DNA of 18,650 nucleotides, taken from assembly GCA_026390195.1 (NCBI GenBank), contig JAPLGK010000008.1, forward strand, positions 1-18,650, given 5' to 3'. The stretch comes from Caldisericota bacterium. Lineage in GTDB: Bacteria; Caldisericota; Caldisericia; Cryosericales; Cryosericaceae. Shown here in pieces: positions 11,757-18,650 of this stretch (its first letter is position 1; every line of letters starts with the position of its first letter). Below the pieces are notes generated by a model. It saw only the letters and a program-made list of their open reading frames with translations, was not told the origin of the DNA and searched no databases. Position numbers and translations under genes: made by a program.

Positions 11757-13667
11757 ATGAATAGAGGGACGAGAAGGATCGTGACAGGCGTTGCGTTACT
11801 GGTGACGGTTGCCATCGGACTGACGGGTTGTGTTGGGCAGGGGCAGGTGGCACAGCGCTTCCAGCAGGCAGGGAACGTCACTGGGACGGTTGACGCCGAG
11901 TACATTGTTGCGGCGCGTGACGTTTCCGCGGGCACGTCGGTCTCGGGGACCATCCGGCCGGTGCGGTCAGCGACGCTGACGGTCCAGGCGCAGGGGGAGG
12001 TCACGGCGGTCTATGTTGCAGAAGGAGACGCCGTCAAGGACGGTGATGTCTTGCTGCGCATCGACGCTCGCAGCCAGCAGAACCAGGTTGCCCAGGCGGA
12101 GTCCAGGTACCGTGCAGCGGTGGCATCGCGCACAGTGACAGAACTCTCCGGGCTTGCCCAGACGAAGGCGCAACTTCAGAGCGCTCTGGCACAGGCACGT
12201 GCTCAGCAGGCATCTGCACAGGCGAACCTCAGGAACTCTACCGACAAGGACACGAGCTCGCTGCAGGTGGCCAACCTGCAGGAACAGGTGACACAGGCCG
12301 AGGCAAGCCTCAGGAGCGCGAAGAACAACCTGAAGAGCTTGCAGGACTATGACACGTCGACCCTGCAGGTGACGATTGCCGACTTCGCGGTCGACCAGGC
12401 ACAGCTCAACCTGCAGATGGCCCAGACGCGCCTTGCCGTGCTCCAGAGCCGCGATGTGACGCCAGCGCAGCTGGTACAGTTGCGGTCACAGGTCACGCAG
12501 GCACAGTCGAGCCTCCGGATTGCAGAACTGCGATTGCAGGAGAGCACCAAGAACCCGCAGGCGTCGGACGAGTCTATCGCAGTCCTGGAGGAACAGATCC
12601 GCCAGTCACAGGCGACGTTGACCGTTGCCCAGTCTAACTTGGACAATGCAGCGTCAGACAGCAAGGCATCGCAGAGCGACATCGACCTTCAGCGCATGCA
12701 GGTGCAGTCGTCCGAGGTTTCGCTATCGAATGCAGAAGCTAACTACAAGGTCGCCTCCCTCGGAGCTGCACAGAAGAAGTTGCAGGTGGCGTCGGCACAG
12801 GAGCAGGTGAAGCAGGCTGAAAGCTCGCTCTCCATAGCAAAGAACAACCTGGCGTCGACGCAGAAGACCAACGACGCCCGCCCCAACGACCTCGAGACGC
12901 TCAAGGCTCAGGTGGAGCAGGCCGACGCTGCGGTGACCGTTGCGCAGGCCAATCTCACTGGATACGCAGATACCGAACGGCGCACGGCCCTGCAGTTGCA
13001 GTCTGCACAGGAACAGGAGAATCAGGCCGCTCTAGCACTGAGTGCCCAGAAGATGCTGCTGGACAACTACGTCGTGAAGGCGCCGTGGGATGGGACTGTG
13101 CTGGCTGTCAACGTGAGCGTCGGCGACATGGCTACTTCTCAGACAATCCTGGCGAAAGTAGCGCAGACGCAGTCCTGGAACATCGAGACATATGTGGACG
13201 AGGTCGACATCCTCAACATCAAGGAAGGTCAGGAAGCACGAGTTGCCATCGACCCGTATCCCGACAAGGAGTTTGCCGGAACGGTCTCCTATCTGGGAAA
13301 GACGCTTGTGAGAACGCCCGAGGGCCTGAATGCCTACGCTCTGAAGATCCGCCTCACGACGCCGCCAGCCACGCTTGTGGACGGCATGTCCGGCGATGCG
13401 ACGGTTATCCTGTCGACAGTCAGAGCCGTCCTTGCCGTACCGGTCGAGTCTCTCCTCAGTGAGGGTGGCAAAGAGTATGTCATGCTTATCACGAAGAATG
13501 CTAGGGGTAAGTCCGTCACGACGAAGACCGAGGTGTCCACAGGGCTCGAAGGGGATGAGTACGTGCAGGTCACGTCCGGCCTCAAGGCTGGCGACACGAT
13601 CCTTCGTCAGCCGGTGGTCACCTCGACGTCCACATCGTCGGGTCCCCCCTTCATGGGCGGCCAGTAG
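11757..13667 (+). CDS. Lipoprotein membrane-fusion/adaptor protein of a MacAB-like exporter, with an extended helical region
   Basis: 636 residues from ATG 11757 (GGAGG just upstream); an in-frame ATG at 11712 has no such site. The lipobox is LTGC (Cys25). A first biotinyl-lipoyl half (about 65-105: VQAQGEVTAVYVAEGDAVKD) leads into about 330 residues of Gln/Ala-rich helices. The second lipoyl half (about 438-475: VKAPWDGTVLAVNVSVGD) is followed by a beta-barrel and a membrane-proximal domain, and the C-terminus is Ser/Thr-rich. The fold is that of HlyD/MacA/YknX-type adaptors, but typical MacA proteins are near 370 residues. The extra length is repeated helical units of the type LQEQVTQAEASLRSAKNNL, separated by short polar linkers (KDTSS, DYDTST, SRDVTP, KNPQASDES). 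It is the first gene of the exporter operon. No TolC-like gene is in the window. Confidence 0.9.
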   Translation: MNRGTRRIVTGVALLVTVAIGLTGCVGQGQVAQRFQQAGNVTGTVDAEYIVAARDVSAGTSVSGTIRPVRSATLTVQAQGEVTAVYVAEGDAVKDGDVLLRIDARSQQNQVAQAESRYRAAVASRTVTELSGLAQTKAQLQSALAQARAQQASAQANLRNSTDKDTSSLQVANLQEQVTQAEASLRSAKNNLKSLQDYDTSTLQVTIADFAVDQAQLNLQMAQTRLAVLQSRDVTPAQLVQLRSQVTQAQSSLRIAELRLQESTKNPQASDESIAVLEEQIRQSQATLTVAQSNLDNAASDSKASQSDIDLQRMQVQSSEVSLSNAEANYKVASLGAAQKKLQVASAQEQVKQAESSLSIAKNNLASTQKTNDARPNDLETLKAQVEQADAAVTVAQANLTGYADTERRTALQLQSAQEQENQAALALSAQKMLLDNYVVKAPWDGTVLAVNVSVGDMATSQTILAKVAQTQSWNIETYVDEVDILNIKEGQEARVAIDPYPDKEFAGTVSYLGKTLVRTPEGLNAYALKIRLTTPPATLVDGMSGDATVILSTVRAVLAVPVESLLSEGGKEYVMLITKNARGKSVTTKTEVSTGLEGDEYVQVTSGLKAGDTILRQPVVTSTSTSSGPPFMGGQ

Positions 13668-13678
13668 GGCAGGCCCCC

Positions 13679-14359
13679 ATGGAACTGATCCAGCTTACGA
13701 ACCTGCGCAAGGTCTACAGCATCGGGGGTTTGACCATCGAGGCCCTCGCAGGCGTCTCACTGGACATCGGAGCGCAGGAATTCGTGGCCATCATGGGTCC
13801 CTCGGGGTCCGGGAAGTCCACGCTCATGCACATCCTGGGGTGCCTCGACAGTCCCACCAGCGGACGGTACATGTTTAAGGGCAAGGACGTGTCCAGTCTG
13901 CGCTCTGACGACCTCGCGGCAGTGCGCAACCAGGACATGGGCTTCGTGTTCCAGGCGTACAACCTGCTTCCGCAGATGTCTGCGCTCGAGAACGTCATGC
14001 TCCCGCTTTCCTATGCCACAAAGCCCGTCCGTGATGGGCGGCGCAAGGCAGAGGGACTGCTGGAGCACGTGGGGCTTAAGGACCGCATGAAGAACCGGCC
14101 TGTCGAGTTGTCCGGTGGCGAGCAGCAGCGGGTCGCCATTGCCCGGTCGCTCATGATGGACCCATCCATCATCCTGGCAGACGAGCCAACCGGCAACCTG
14201 AACTCCAAGGGAGCACGTGAGGTCATTGACATCCTCAAGGCGCTTCACGAGGAGGGAAAGACCATCATCTATGTGACGCACGACGACAACATCGGGGCAC
14301 AGGCCGAGCGGGTCATCCGCATCCGCGACGGCCTCGTCGTGGCAGACGAGGGGGACTGA
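13679..14359 (+). CDS. MacB/LolD-type ABC transporter ATPase
   Basis: 226 residues from ATG 13679, 11 bases after the adaptor stop. Motifs are the Walker A GPSGSGKST (40-48), the Q loop FVFQAYNLLP, the signature LSGGEQQRVAIARS (from 144), the Walker B IILADEPTG with Asp168 and Glu169, and the H-loop His201 (YVTHDD). This is the subgroup that powers FtsX-type permeases in MacB, LolCDE and YknYZ systems. It should bind the inner face of the permease encoded one base downstream. Length is normal and no motif is missing. Confidence 0.95.
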   Translation: MELIQLTNLRKVYSIGGLTIEALAGVSLDIGAQEFVAIMGPSGSGKSTLMHILGCLDSPTSGRYMFKGKDVSSLRSDDLAAVRNQDMGFVFQAYNLLPQMSALENVMLPLSYATKPVRDGRRKAEGLLEHVGLKDRMKNRPVELSGGEQQRVAIARSLMMDPSIILADEPTGNLNSKGAREVIDILKALHEEGKTIIYVTHDDNIGAQAERVIRIRDGLVVADEGD

Positions 14360-14360
14360 C

Positions 14361-15569
14361 ATGGACCTGCGAGACAGCTACAAGAACGCAACCCGCTCCA
14401 TTGTCGGCGCCAGGATGCGCTCGTTCTTGACGATGCTGGGCATCATCATCGGCATAGCGGCCGTCATCCTGCTCATGGCCGTTGGCGAAGGGTCAAAACG
14501 CAACATCCTTGCGCAGATCCAGGGCAGCGGCTCAGGCAACCTGTACCTGACCCCGGGAGCGCAGTCGAGCATCCTCTCCGGCCGCAACAGCACGACGCGG
14601 GACACGGGTGCCAAGATCACCATGGACGACCTGAAGGCCATCGAGGCCAGAGTAACGTATCCCATCGTCGTATCGCCCGCCAACACGATCGGCATCACAG
14701 TCAAACGCGGCAACACCACGATGGTGGGCAGTGGCATCTTTGGCACGGAGACCTACTTTGGGGTCAACAACTTGACAATCGAGAGTGGACGCCCCATCGT
14801 TGCCAGCGATGTCAGCAACCGGACGCGGAATGTGGTCATCGGTGCAAACGTGATGTCGACGCTGTTTGCAGACGTGTCGCCCATAGGAGAGCTCATCCGC
14901 ATCAATGGGATGAGTTTCAAGGTTGTAGGTGTCACCGCCTCGAAGGGGCAGAGCCTCTTCGGGAACTCGGACAACGCCGTCATCCTGCCCCTCACGGTAG
15001 GCGAGAAGTCATTCGGTATGCAGCATGACCGTATCAGCTTGACGACCATCAAGAGCGTCAACCCGGACGACAGCGGGGCCGTCGTGAACCAGATTACGAG
15101 CATCCTGGAGCGGAAACACGGCAAGGTCGACTTCAGTGTCCTCGACCAGAAGGCGCTCACCAATCTCTTCTCCTCGACGCTGAGCATCTTTACGGCACTT
15201 CTGGCCGCACTCGGGGGACTGTCGCTGGTCGTCGGGGGCATCGGCATCATGAACATCATGCTTGTATCGGTGAGCGAGCGCACCAGGGAGATTGGTATCC
15301 GAAAAGCGCTGGGAGCGCGCGAACGAGACATCCTGGCGCAGTTCCTCATCGAATCGTCCCTGCTCAGCGGGATCGGCGGTATCATCGGGGTCGTGTTCAG
15401 TGTCCTGGTCGCGAACCTGATCATCCAGCGCTTCCTTCCGACCTATGTCACCATGTCCTCGGTCCTGCTTGCCGTCGGCTTCTCTATTGCCGTGGGCATC
15501 TTCTTCGGGGTGTATCCGGCCCGCAAGGCTGCACGGCTGAGACCCGTCGAAGCCCTGCGCTATGAATAG
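14361..15569 (+). CDS. MacB-like FtsX-family ABC permease
   Basis: 402 residues from ATG 14361, one base after the ATPase stop, so translation is probably coupled. TM1 lies at about 20-40 (RSFLTMLGIIIGIAAVILLM) and is followed by a large extracytoplasmic MacB_PCD-type domain (about 45-270). Three C-terminal helices are typical of FtsX: about 273-300 (ALLAALGGLSLVVGGIGIMN), then SERTREIGIRKALGARERDI, the coupling region that contacts the ATPase, then two more helices ending at YPARKAARLRPVEALRYE. Here the ATPase is a separate protein, as in Gram-positive YknY/YknZ, not fused as in E. coli MacB. It works mechanically rather than as a channel. The substrate is unknown; peptides, lipopeptides or antibiotics are usual. 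Confidence 0.94.
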   Translation: MDLRDSYKNATRSIVGARMRSFLTMLGIIIGIAAVILLMAVGEGSKRNILAQIQGSGSGNLYLTPGAQSSILSGRNSTTRDTGAKITMDDLKAIEARVTYPIVVSPANTIGITVKRGNTTMVGSGIFGTETYFGVNNLTIESGRPIVASDVSNRTRNVVIGANVMSTLFADVSPIGELIRINGMSFKVVGVTASKGQSLFGNSDNAVILPLTVGEKSFGMQHDRISLTTIKSVNPDDSGAVVNQITSILERKHGKVDFSVLDQKALTNLFSSTLSIFTALLAALGGLSLVVGGIGIMNIMLVSVSERTREIGIRKALGARERDILAQFLIESSLLSGIGGIIGVVFSVLVANLIIQRFLPTYVTMSSVLLAVGFSIAVGIFFGVYPARKAARLRPVEALRYE

Positions 15570-15579
15570 GGGGAATATC

Positions 15580-16845
15580 ATGCGAACAAGACTCCTGGGA
15601 ATCATGATCGTTGTCGCTCTGCTGGTGTCCTGTGCGAGCATTCAACTAGCGGGCGCAGCTGACACGGTCCCCTTTGTGAACGTCAGCATTGTGGACGGAT
15701 ACGTCGGCGAGTATGAGGAGTACCACATCCGGTTCCTTCTGGGCCGCGACGTGAAGCCGGAGGAGATGCTCAGCATCGTGTTCGACGACAACATCAACCG
15801 GGCAGGGTTCCGCGACATTGCCGCGGGGGACTTGTCGCTCGATGGAACACTGGCAGGCGCCTCTGCATGCTGGTCAGGACACATCCTCACCGTACCTGTC
15901 CCGGTGGCACTCTCTGGCGGGACAGTCCATGAACTTACCATCCTGCGAAGTGCCATGGTGCAGAATCCGTGGAAGGCGATGCACGTCCGGCTGCTGTTGA
16001 GGGACGACGCTGCAGGGACGACGCTGGTATCGAACCACTACGGCATCAGTGCCGTGACACACGTCTCCCCCGTCTCTCTGATGGTCGAGACGCCGCGCAC
16101 AGACCGCCTCGCAGTCCTGGTGCGCTTCCGCACCGGGAGGACCGGGGCACTGGTCGGCACACCGGCAGTGCGCTTTGCGTCTCCGTCTTCTGCTGGTTCC
16201 GATACCATCTCCATCAGGCTGTCCCCTGCCCTCTCACGGGTCTGGGACCAGAGCGGAGCTCCTGTTGTGTGGTTCAGCACTCCTGGAACGATCCTAGGAC
16301 CCCGCCGGCTCCAGCTGGTCTCGACGTCTGACCTGTCCAGGGAACAGCCGGACAGGTACCAGAAGGAAGCAACGTACGTACTGGACACCAGCGTGGGGGC
16401 ATCGACCGAAGTACTGGTGCGCCTCGAGTTTGACGCATCCAGCATCCCGATCCTGCTCACCACCGACGATTTCGCCGTTGTCTGGACGTCGAAGGAGCCG
16501 ACCATGGTCCGCATTCCTCTGACAGGTGTCCCCGACCCCGTTCCCGTCGATGGTGGGCAATCTCCAGAGCTGGACACGACTGCGCCGCTCGTGACCTGGA
16601 AGGCCCAGGCAAGCGCCTTCTCTTCCCGCCTCGTGACCGTGAGCATCGACATCGTCGAGGCCAGCCTGAAACAAGCATTCCTCGAGACTGGCTCTGACGG
16701 GTCACTGCACACGTGGCTGAGCGTTGGTCACAACGAGCTGCTGCTCGTCAACCGTTCCGGCATCCACGGGACCATCGTCGCTACCGACAAGGCCGGCAAC
16801 ACGATGAGGACGCCTGTCGACATCCCTGCGCCCGCTGCGACCTGA
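15580..16845 (+). CDS. Exported protein of unknown function in the exporter operon
   Basis: 421 residues from ATG 15580, where AGGGGG lies six bases upstream. An alternative ATG at 15562 overlaps the permease stop. The N-terminus (MRTRLLGIMIVVALLVSC) is an export signal. LVSC fits a lipobox, while AGAADT a few residues later fits signal peptidase I, so anchoring is undecided. The rest is beta-rich and Thr/Ser/Val-rich with no helical membrane segment. The last 90 residues (TAPLVTWKAQ, LSVGHNELLLVN, GTIVATDKAGNTM) resemble an Ig-like repeat such as those in bacterial surface proteins. No enzyme motif is seen. Its place directly after the permease suggests an accessory or cargo role, which is inference. 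A strong terminator follows. Confidence 0.8.
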   Translation: MRTRLLGIMIVVALLVSCASIQLAGAADTVPFVNVSIVDGYVGEYEEYHIRFLLGRDVKPEEMLSIVFDDNINRAGFRDIAAGDLSLDGTLAGASACWSGHILTVPVPVALSGGTVHELTILRSAMVQNPWKAMHVRLLLRDDAAGTTLVSNHYGISAVTHVSPVSLMVETPRTDRLAVLVRFRTGRTGALVGTPAVRFASPSSAGSDTISIRLSPALSRVWDQSGAPVVWFSTPGTILGPRRLQLVSTSDLSREQPDRYQKEATYVLDTSVGASTEVLVRLEFDASSIPILLTTDDFAVVWTSKEPTMVRIPLTGVPDPVPVDGGQSPELDTTAPLVTWKAQASAFSSRLVTVSIDIVEASLKQAFLETGSDGSLHTWLSVGHNELLLVNRSGIHGTIVATDKAGNTMRTPVDIPAPAAT

Positions 16846-16904
16846 ACTGAGGGCAGAAGTCTCCCTGTCAGTCTTCTCCCGGCAGTTGGGCGAGCTTCTC
16901 CAGC

Positions 16905-16957
16905 AAAGGCCGTGAGTGGCCCGGCGCAAACACTAGCCGGACCAGCTGCGGCCTTTT
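16905..16957. terminator. Large hairpin terminator between convergent genes
   Basis: An outer stem AAAGGCCG (16905-16912) pairs with CGGCCTTT (16949-16956). An inner stem TGGCCCGGC pairs with GCCGGACCA (one mismatch) around an A-rich loop. On the plus strand it runs into TTTT, ending the exporter operon. On the minus strand the AAAGG side gives a short T-run, so it may also act after the glycosylase gene. Confidence 0.75.
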
Positions 16958-17007
16958 CGTATTCATGTGAACAGCCTGTCCCCCAAGTCGCGGTGTGTTG
17001 CTCGATG

Positions 17008-17823
17008 CTACGTCTGGCAGTGCGGACAGATGAACGATGCGGTGCTGCCGGTCCTGATTTTCTGGACGACAGTTCCGCAAACGGGGCATGGCTTCCCTTC
17101 GCGGTATCCGACTAGGAAATCCTTGAAGCGCCCCGGCTGGTCGTATAGGTCCTTCTCGTAGGCCAGGCCACCCAGCTCCAGCGCGCGTTGCAGTTGCGAA
17201 CGAATGGCGGCGTGAAGCACGCGACGCTCGAACTCCGTGACATCGGCGGTCTTGCGAAGGGGGTGCAGTCCAGCGGCGAACAAGATGTCCTGGATGTAGA
17301 CGTTACCGATGCCCGCGATGTTCTTCTGGTCCATCAGAACCGTTTTGATTGCACTCCGCTTCTTCTCTTGCAGTACCTTGTCGAACGCGTCCAGGGTGAA
17401 CTCGCCATCGTCCAGGGGGTCGAGACCCAGCGAGGCTGTCATGGCATGGGAAGCTAGCTCGGCGGTCTTGACCGCGTGGACGTACCCGAACCACCAGAAG
17501 TGCTGGCTGAAGGCACAGCCGTCTTCGAACAGGACGGCTGACTGGCAGTTCCCGGGCAAGGGCTCACCCTTGCGGTGAAAGAGGGCTTCTCCACCCATGC
17601 CGAGGTTGAGGAGCAAGGTGACGACGGGGTCCAGCTGCATGAACACCCACTTGCCCCGCGCCGTCACGCCGCCGATGCGGGTCCCCTCTACGAGACGGCG
17701 GAATTCCTCGGGCGGTACGTTCAGACACCTGGGCTAGATGACATCGACCTCGGCCACGCGCCTGTTGCGGAGTTCCCGGTCCATCTGGTGTGCAAGGTTT
17801 GCTATTTCGGGCAGTTCGGGCAT
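17008..17823 (-). pseudogene. mutM: Formamidopyrimidine-DNA glycosylase (Fpg/MutM family) interrupted by one in-frame TAG
   Basis: From ATG 17823, with a strong AGGAGGTG seven bases upstream, the frame gives MPELPEIANLAHQM and 29 codons, then TAG (17736-17734). It continues in the same frame with PRCLNVPPEEF to TAG 17010-17008. Total length, 271 codons, equals the family norm. Everything else is intact: the N-terminal Pro2 nucleophile and Glu3, Lys58 (ARGKWVF), the helix-two-turn-helix region (DQKNIAGIGNVYIQDILF), and a zinc finger with Cys246, Cys249, Cys266 and Cys269 (CPVC and CPHC). The family removes 8-oxoguanine and other oxidised bases, with AP-lyase activity. The stop replaces a position where a CAG Gln codon would fit, so a single C-to-T change is the likely cause. 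A restart at GTG 17667 would lack Pro2 and be inactive. Other genes here end normally in TAG, which argues against code reassignment. Confidence 0.85.
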
Positions 17824-17848
17824 CTTGGTCACCTCCTGTTGGTGTTTT

Positions 17849-17905
17849 CTAGAGCGACCGCACGACCTGCGCCAGCGCGGGAACACCTCTCGTGAATGCA
17901 ATCAT
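17849..17905 (-). CDS. Short leader-like ORF before the glycosylase gene, 18 aa
   Basis: ATG 17905 is preceded by AGGAGG eight bases upstream and encodes MIAFTRGVPALAQVVRSL, then TAG. It ends 25 bases before the glycosylase ATG. A GGTGTT segment inside it (17887-17882) can pair with AACACC after its stop (17846-17841), just before the glycosylase ribosome-binding site. It could be a translated leader or only a chance ORF. Confidence 0.3.
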   Translation of the reverse strand: MIAFTRGVPALAQVVRSL

Positions 17906-17938
17906 GCCACGTGCCTCCTGGTTGTGTCTGATACGTTC

Positions 17939-17944
17939 ATCATA
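17939..17944 (-). promoter_or_regulatory. Candidate -10 box for the leader/glycosylase transcript
   Basis: TATGAT on the minus strand matches the -10 consensus at five of six positions. It would start transcription about 25 bases before the small ORF at 17905. The -35 region is poor. The box lies just past the stop of the permease gene on the same strand. Confidence 0.3.
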
Positions 17945-17948
17945 CTTC

Positions 17949-18650
17949 CTACAGTATCATGAACACTGCCGAGATGAGCAGTACTGCGTAGATGAGCTGG
18001 GTGAACTGTTCACCGCTGATACGGCGATGTGCGAGGTCTCCCAGCAGTGCGCCGAGCGCAAGGAATGGCAGAGACGTCAGGACAAGCCTTCCCGGCACGC
18101 CGGCCAGCTTGTGGCGCACGGCAATATCTGCGACGATGAACACGTTGAGTGTCGTCCAGATGGCGACCAGCGTGGCGCGGAACGAAGATTTATCCTTGAG
18201 CTGCTGGGTCGCGTAGATGATGACGGGTGGACCTCCCGAGGTGAATGCCCCCTGCGCAGCGCCGCCGATGAAGAGCAGGCTGTCGAGAAGCCATGCAGGC
18301 CATGTTCGCGGCGTACCCCTGCCCGGCCGGAGCTGAGTGGCCAGTCCCTGGATGCCGACGACGACCATGAAGATGGCGAGGATGTGCATCAATGTGGTGC
18401 GCGGCAGGACGTTGTAGGCGATTATGCCGACGGGGAGTCCGGGCAGGACAAATGCAAGGATGCGAAGGTACTGCCGCCAGTCGACGTGGTTCCACGAGAC
18501 GACCAGGAGGTAGACGTCCAGGACAAGGGCCAGGACGGTAAGGACGGGGCGGGCAGTGTCGATGCCGGTCAGGAGGATGCAGAACGGCATGGCCAGCACG
18601 GCGCAGCCGAAGCCGGTGACCCCCTGGACAAAATGAGTCGCCAGGACGAT
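17949..18650 (-). CDS. TauE/SafE-family (sulfite exporter-like) membrane permease, 5' end outside the window
   Basis: The frame is open from the right edge (IVLATHFVQGVTGFGCAVLA at its left end in protein terms) to the stop at 17951-17949, giving 233 residues. The GFG-A-LAMPF motif near the start is the N-terminal repeat of the TauE/SafE family. A second, related motif lies near the middle: FIGGAAQGAFTSGGPPVIIY, with the characteristic GGP and PP. About seven hydrophobic helices are visible, ending LIYAVLLISAVFMIL. Family members move sulfite, sulfoacetate or other organosulfur anions across the inner membrane, but the substrate cannot be read here. Only a few N-terminal residues are probably missing, since usual lengths are 240-260. 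Confidence 0.85.
   Translation of the reverse strand: MVLATHFVQGVTGFGCAVLAMPFCILLTGIDTARPVLTVLALVLDVYLLVVSWNHVDWRQYLRILAFVLPGLPVGIIAYNVLPRTTLMHILAIFMVVVGIQGLATQLRPGRGTPRTWPAWLLDSLLFIGGAAQGAFTSGGPPVIIYATQQLKDKSSFRATLVAIWTTLNVFIVADIAVRHKLAGVPGRLVLTSLPFLALGALLGDLAHRRISGEQFTQLIYAVLLISAVFMIL

Noticed and set aside
11066..12004. 312-codon minus-strand open frame over the kinase/adaptor junction
   Set aside because: It is antisense to two well-supported genes and to their promoter, with no recognisable domain.
17734..17736. TAG as a recoded sense codon (pyrrolysine or code change)
   Set aside because: TAG ends at least six intact genes here, and Fpg has no known special residue at this place. A simple nonsense change or sequencing error is more likely.

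Overview
The window is bacterial, GC-rich and densely packed with short gaps and good Shine-Dalgarno sequences. An AT-richer patch runs from about 650 to 2780. Asp-box beta-propellers, a C-terminal copper-amine-oxidase-N-like stalk domain, an OmpR-type two-component system, a MacAB-like exporter and several lipoproteins suggest an anaerobe-type lineage of the Caldisericota/Cryosericota or Firmicutes-like kind. No rRNA or phylogenetic marker is present, so this is inference. No tRNA, rRNA, CRISPR array or intact insertion sequence was seen.

Layout. (1) 1-1602, minus: the 5' part of a secreted Asp-box beta-propeller gene that runs off the left edge and mixes two repeat families of different GC. 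(2) 1799-2719, minus: an unassigned multi-pass membrane protein in the AT-richer patch. (3) 2821-4976: two 382-bp direct repeats, each ending in a 46-codon RadC C-terminal remnant, flank two minus-strand genes made of one and two copies of the same four-helix membrane module. (4) 5035-7575, plus: a promoter and a second secreted Asp-box propeller with a stalk domain. (5) 7689-9448, minus: a lipoprotein alpha/beta hydrolase with an 18-bp palindrome just upstream of its ribosome-binding site, and a small membrane protein. (6) 9692-16845, plus: response regulator and histidine kinase, then lipoprotein adaptor, ABC ATPase, FtsX-type permease and a secreted protein of unknown function. (7) 16905-16957: a large hairpin terminator between convergent genes. 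(8) 17008-18650, minus: a formamidopyrimidine-DNA glycosylase gene broken by one in-frame TAG, a short leader-like ORF before it, and a TauE/SafE-type permease that runs off the right edge.

How the genes may work together. The clearest unit is 9692-16845. The same direct-repeat element, CTTAA and CTTAG 11 bp apart followed at a similar distance by a TACNNT -10, stands before both the regulator gene and the adaptor gene. This suggests that the OmpR-type regulator controls its own synthesis and that of the exporter. The most unusual parts are the radC-tail repeats bracketing the four-helix module genes, the chimeric propeller, and the single-nonsense glycosylase. Everything here was read by eye, with no database search.
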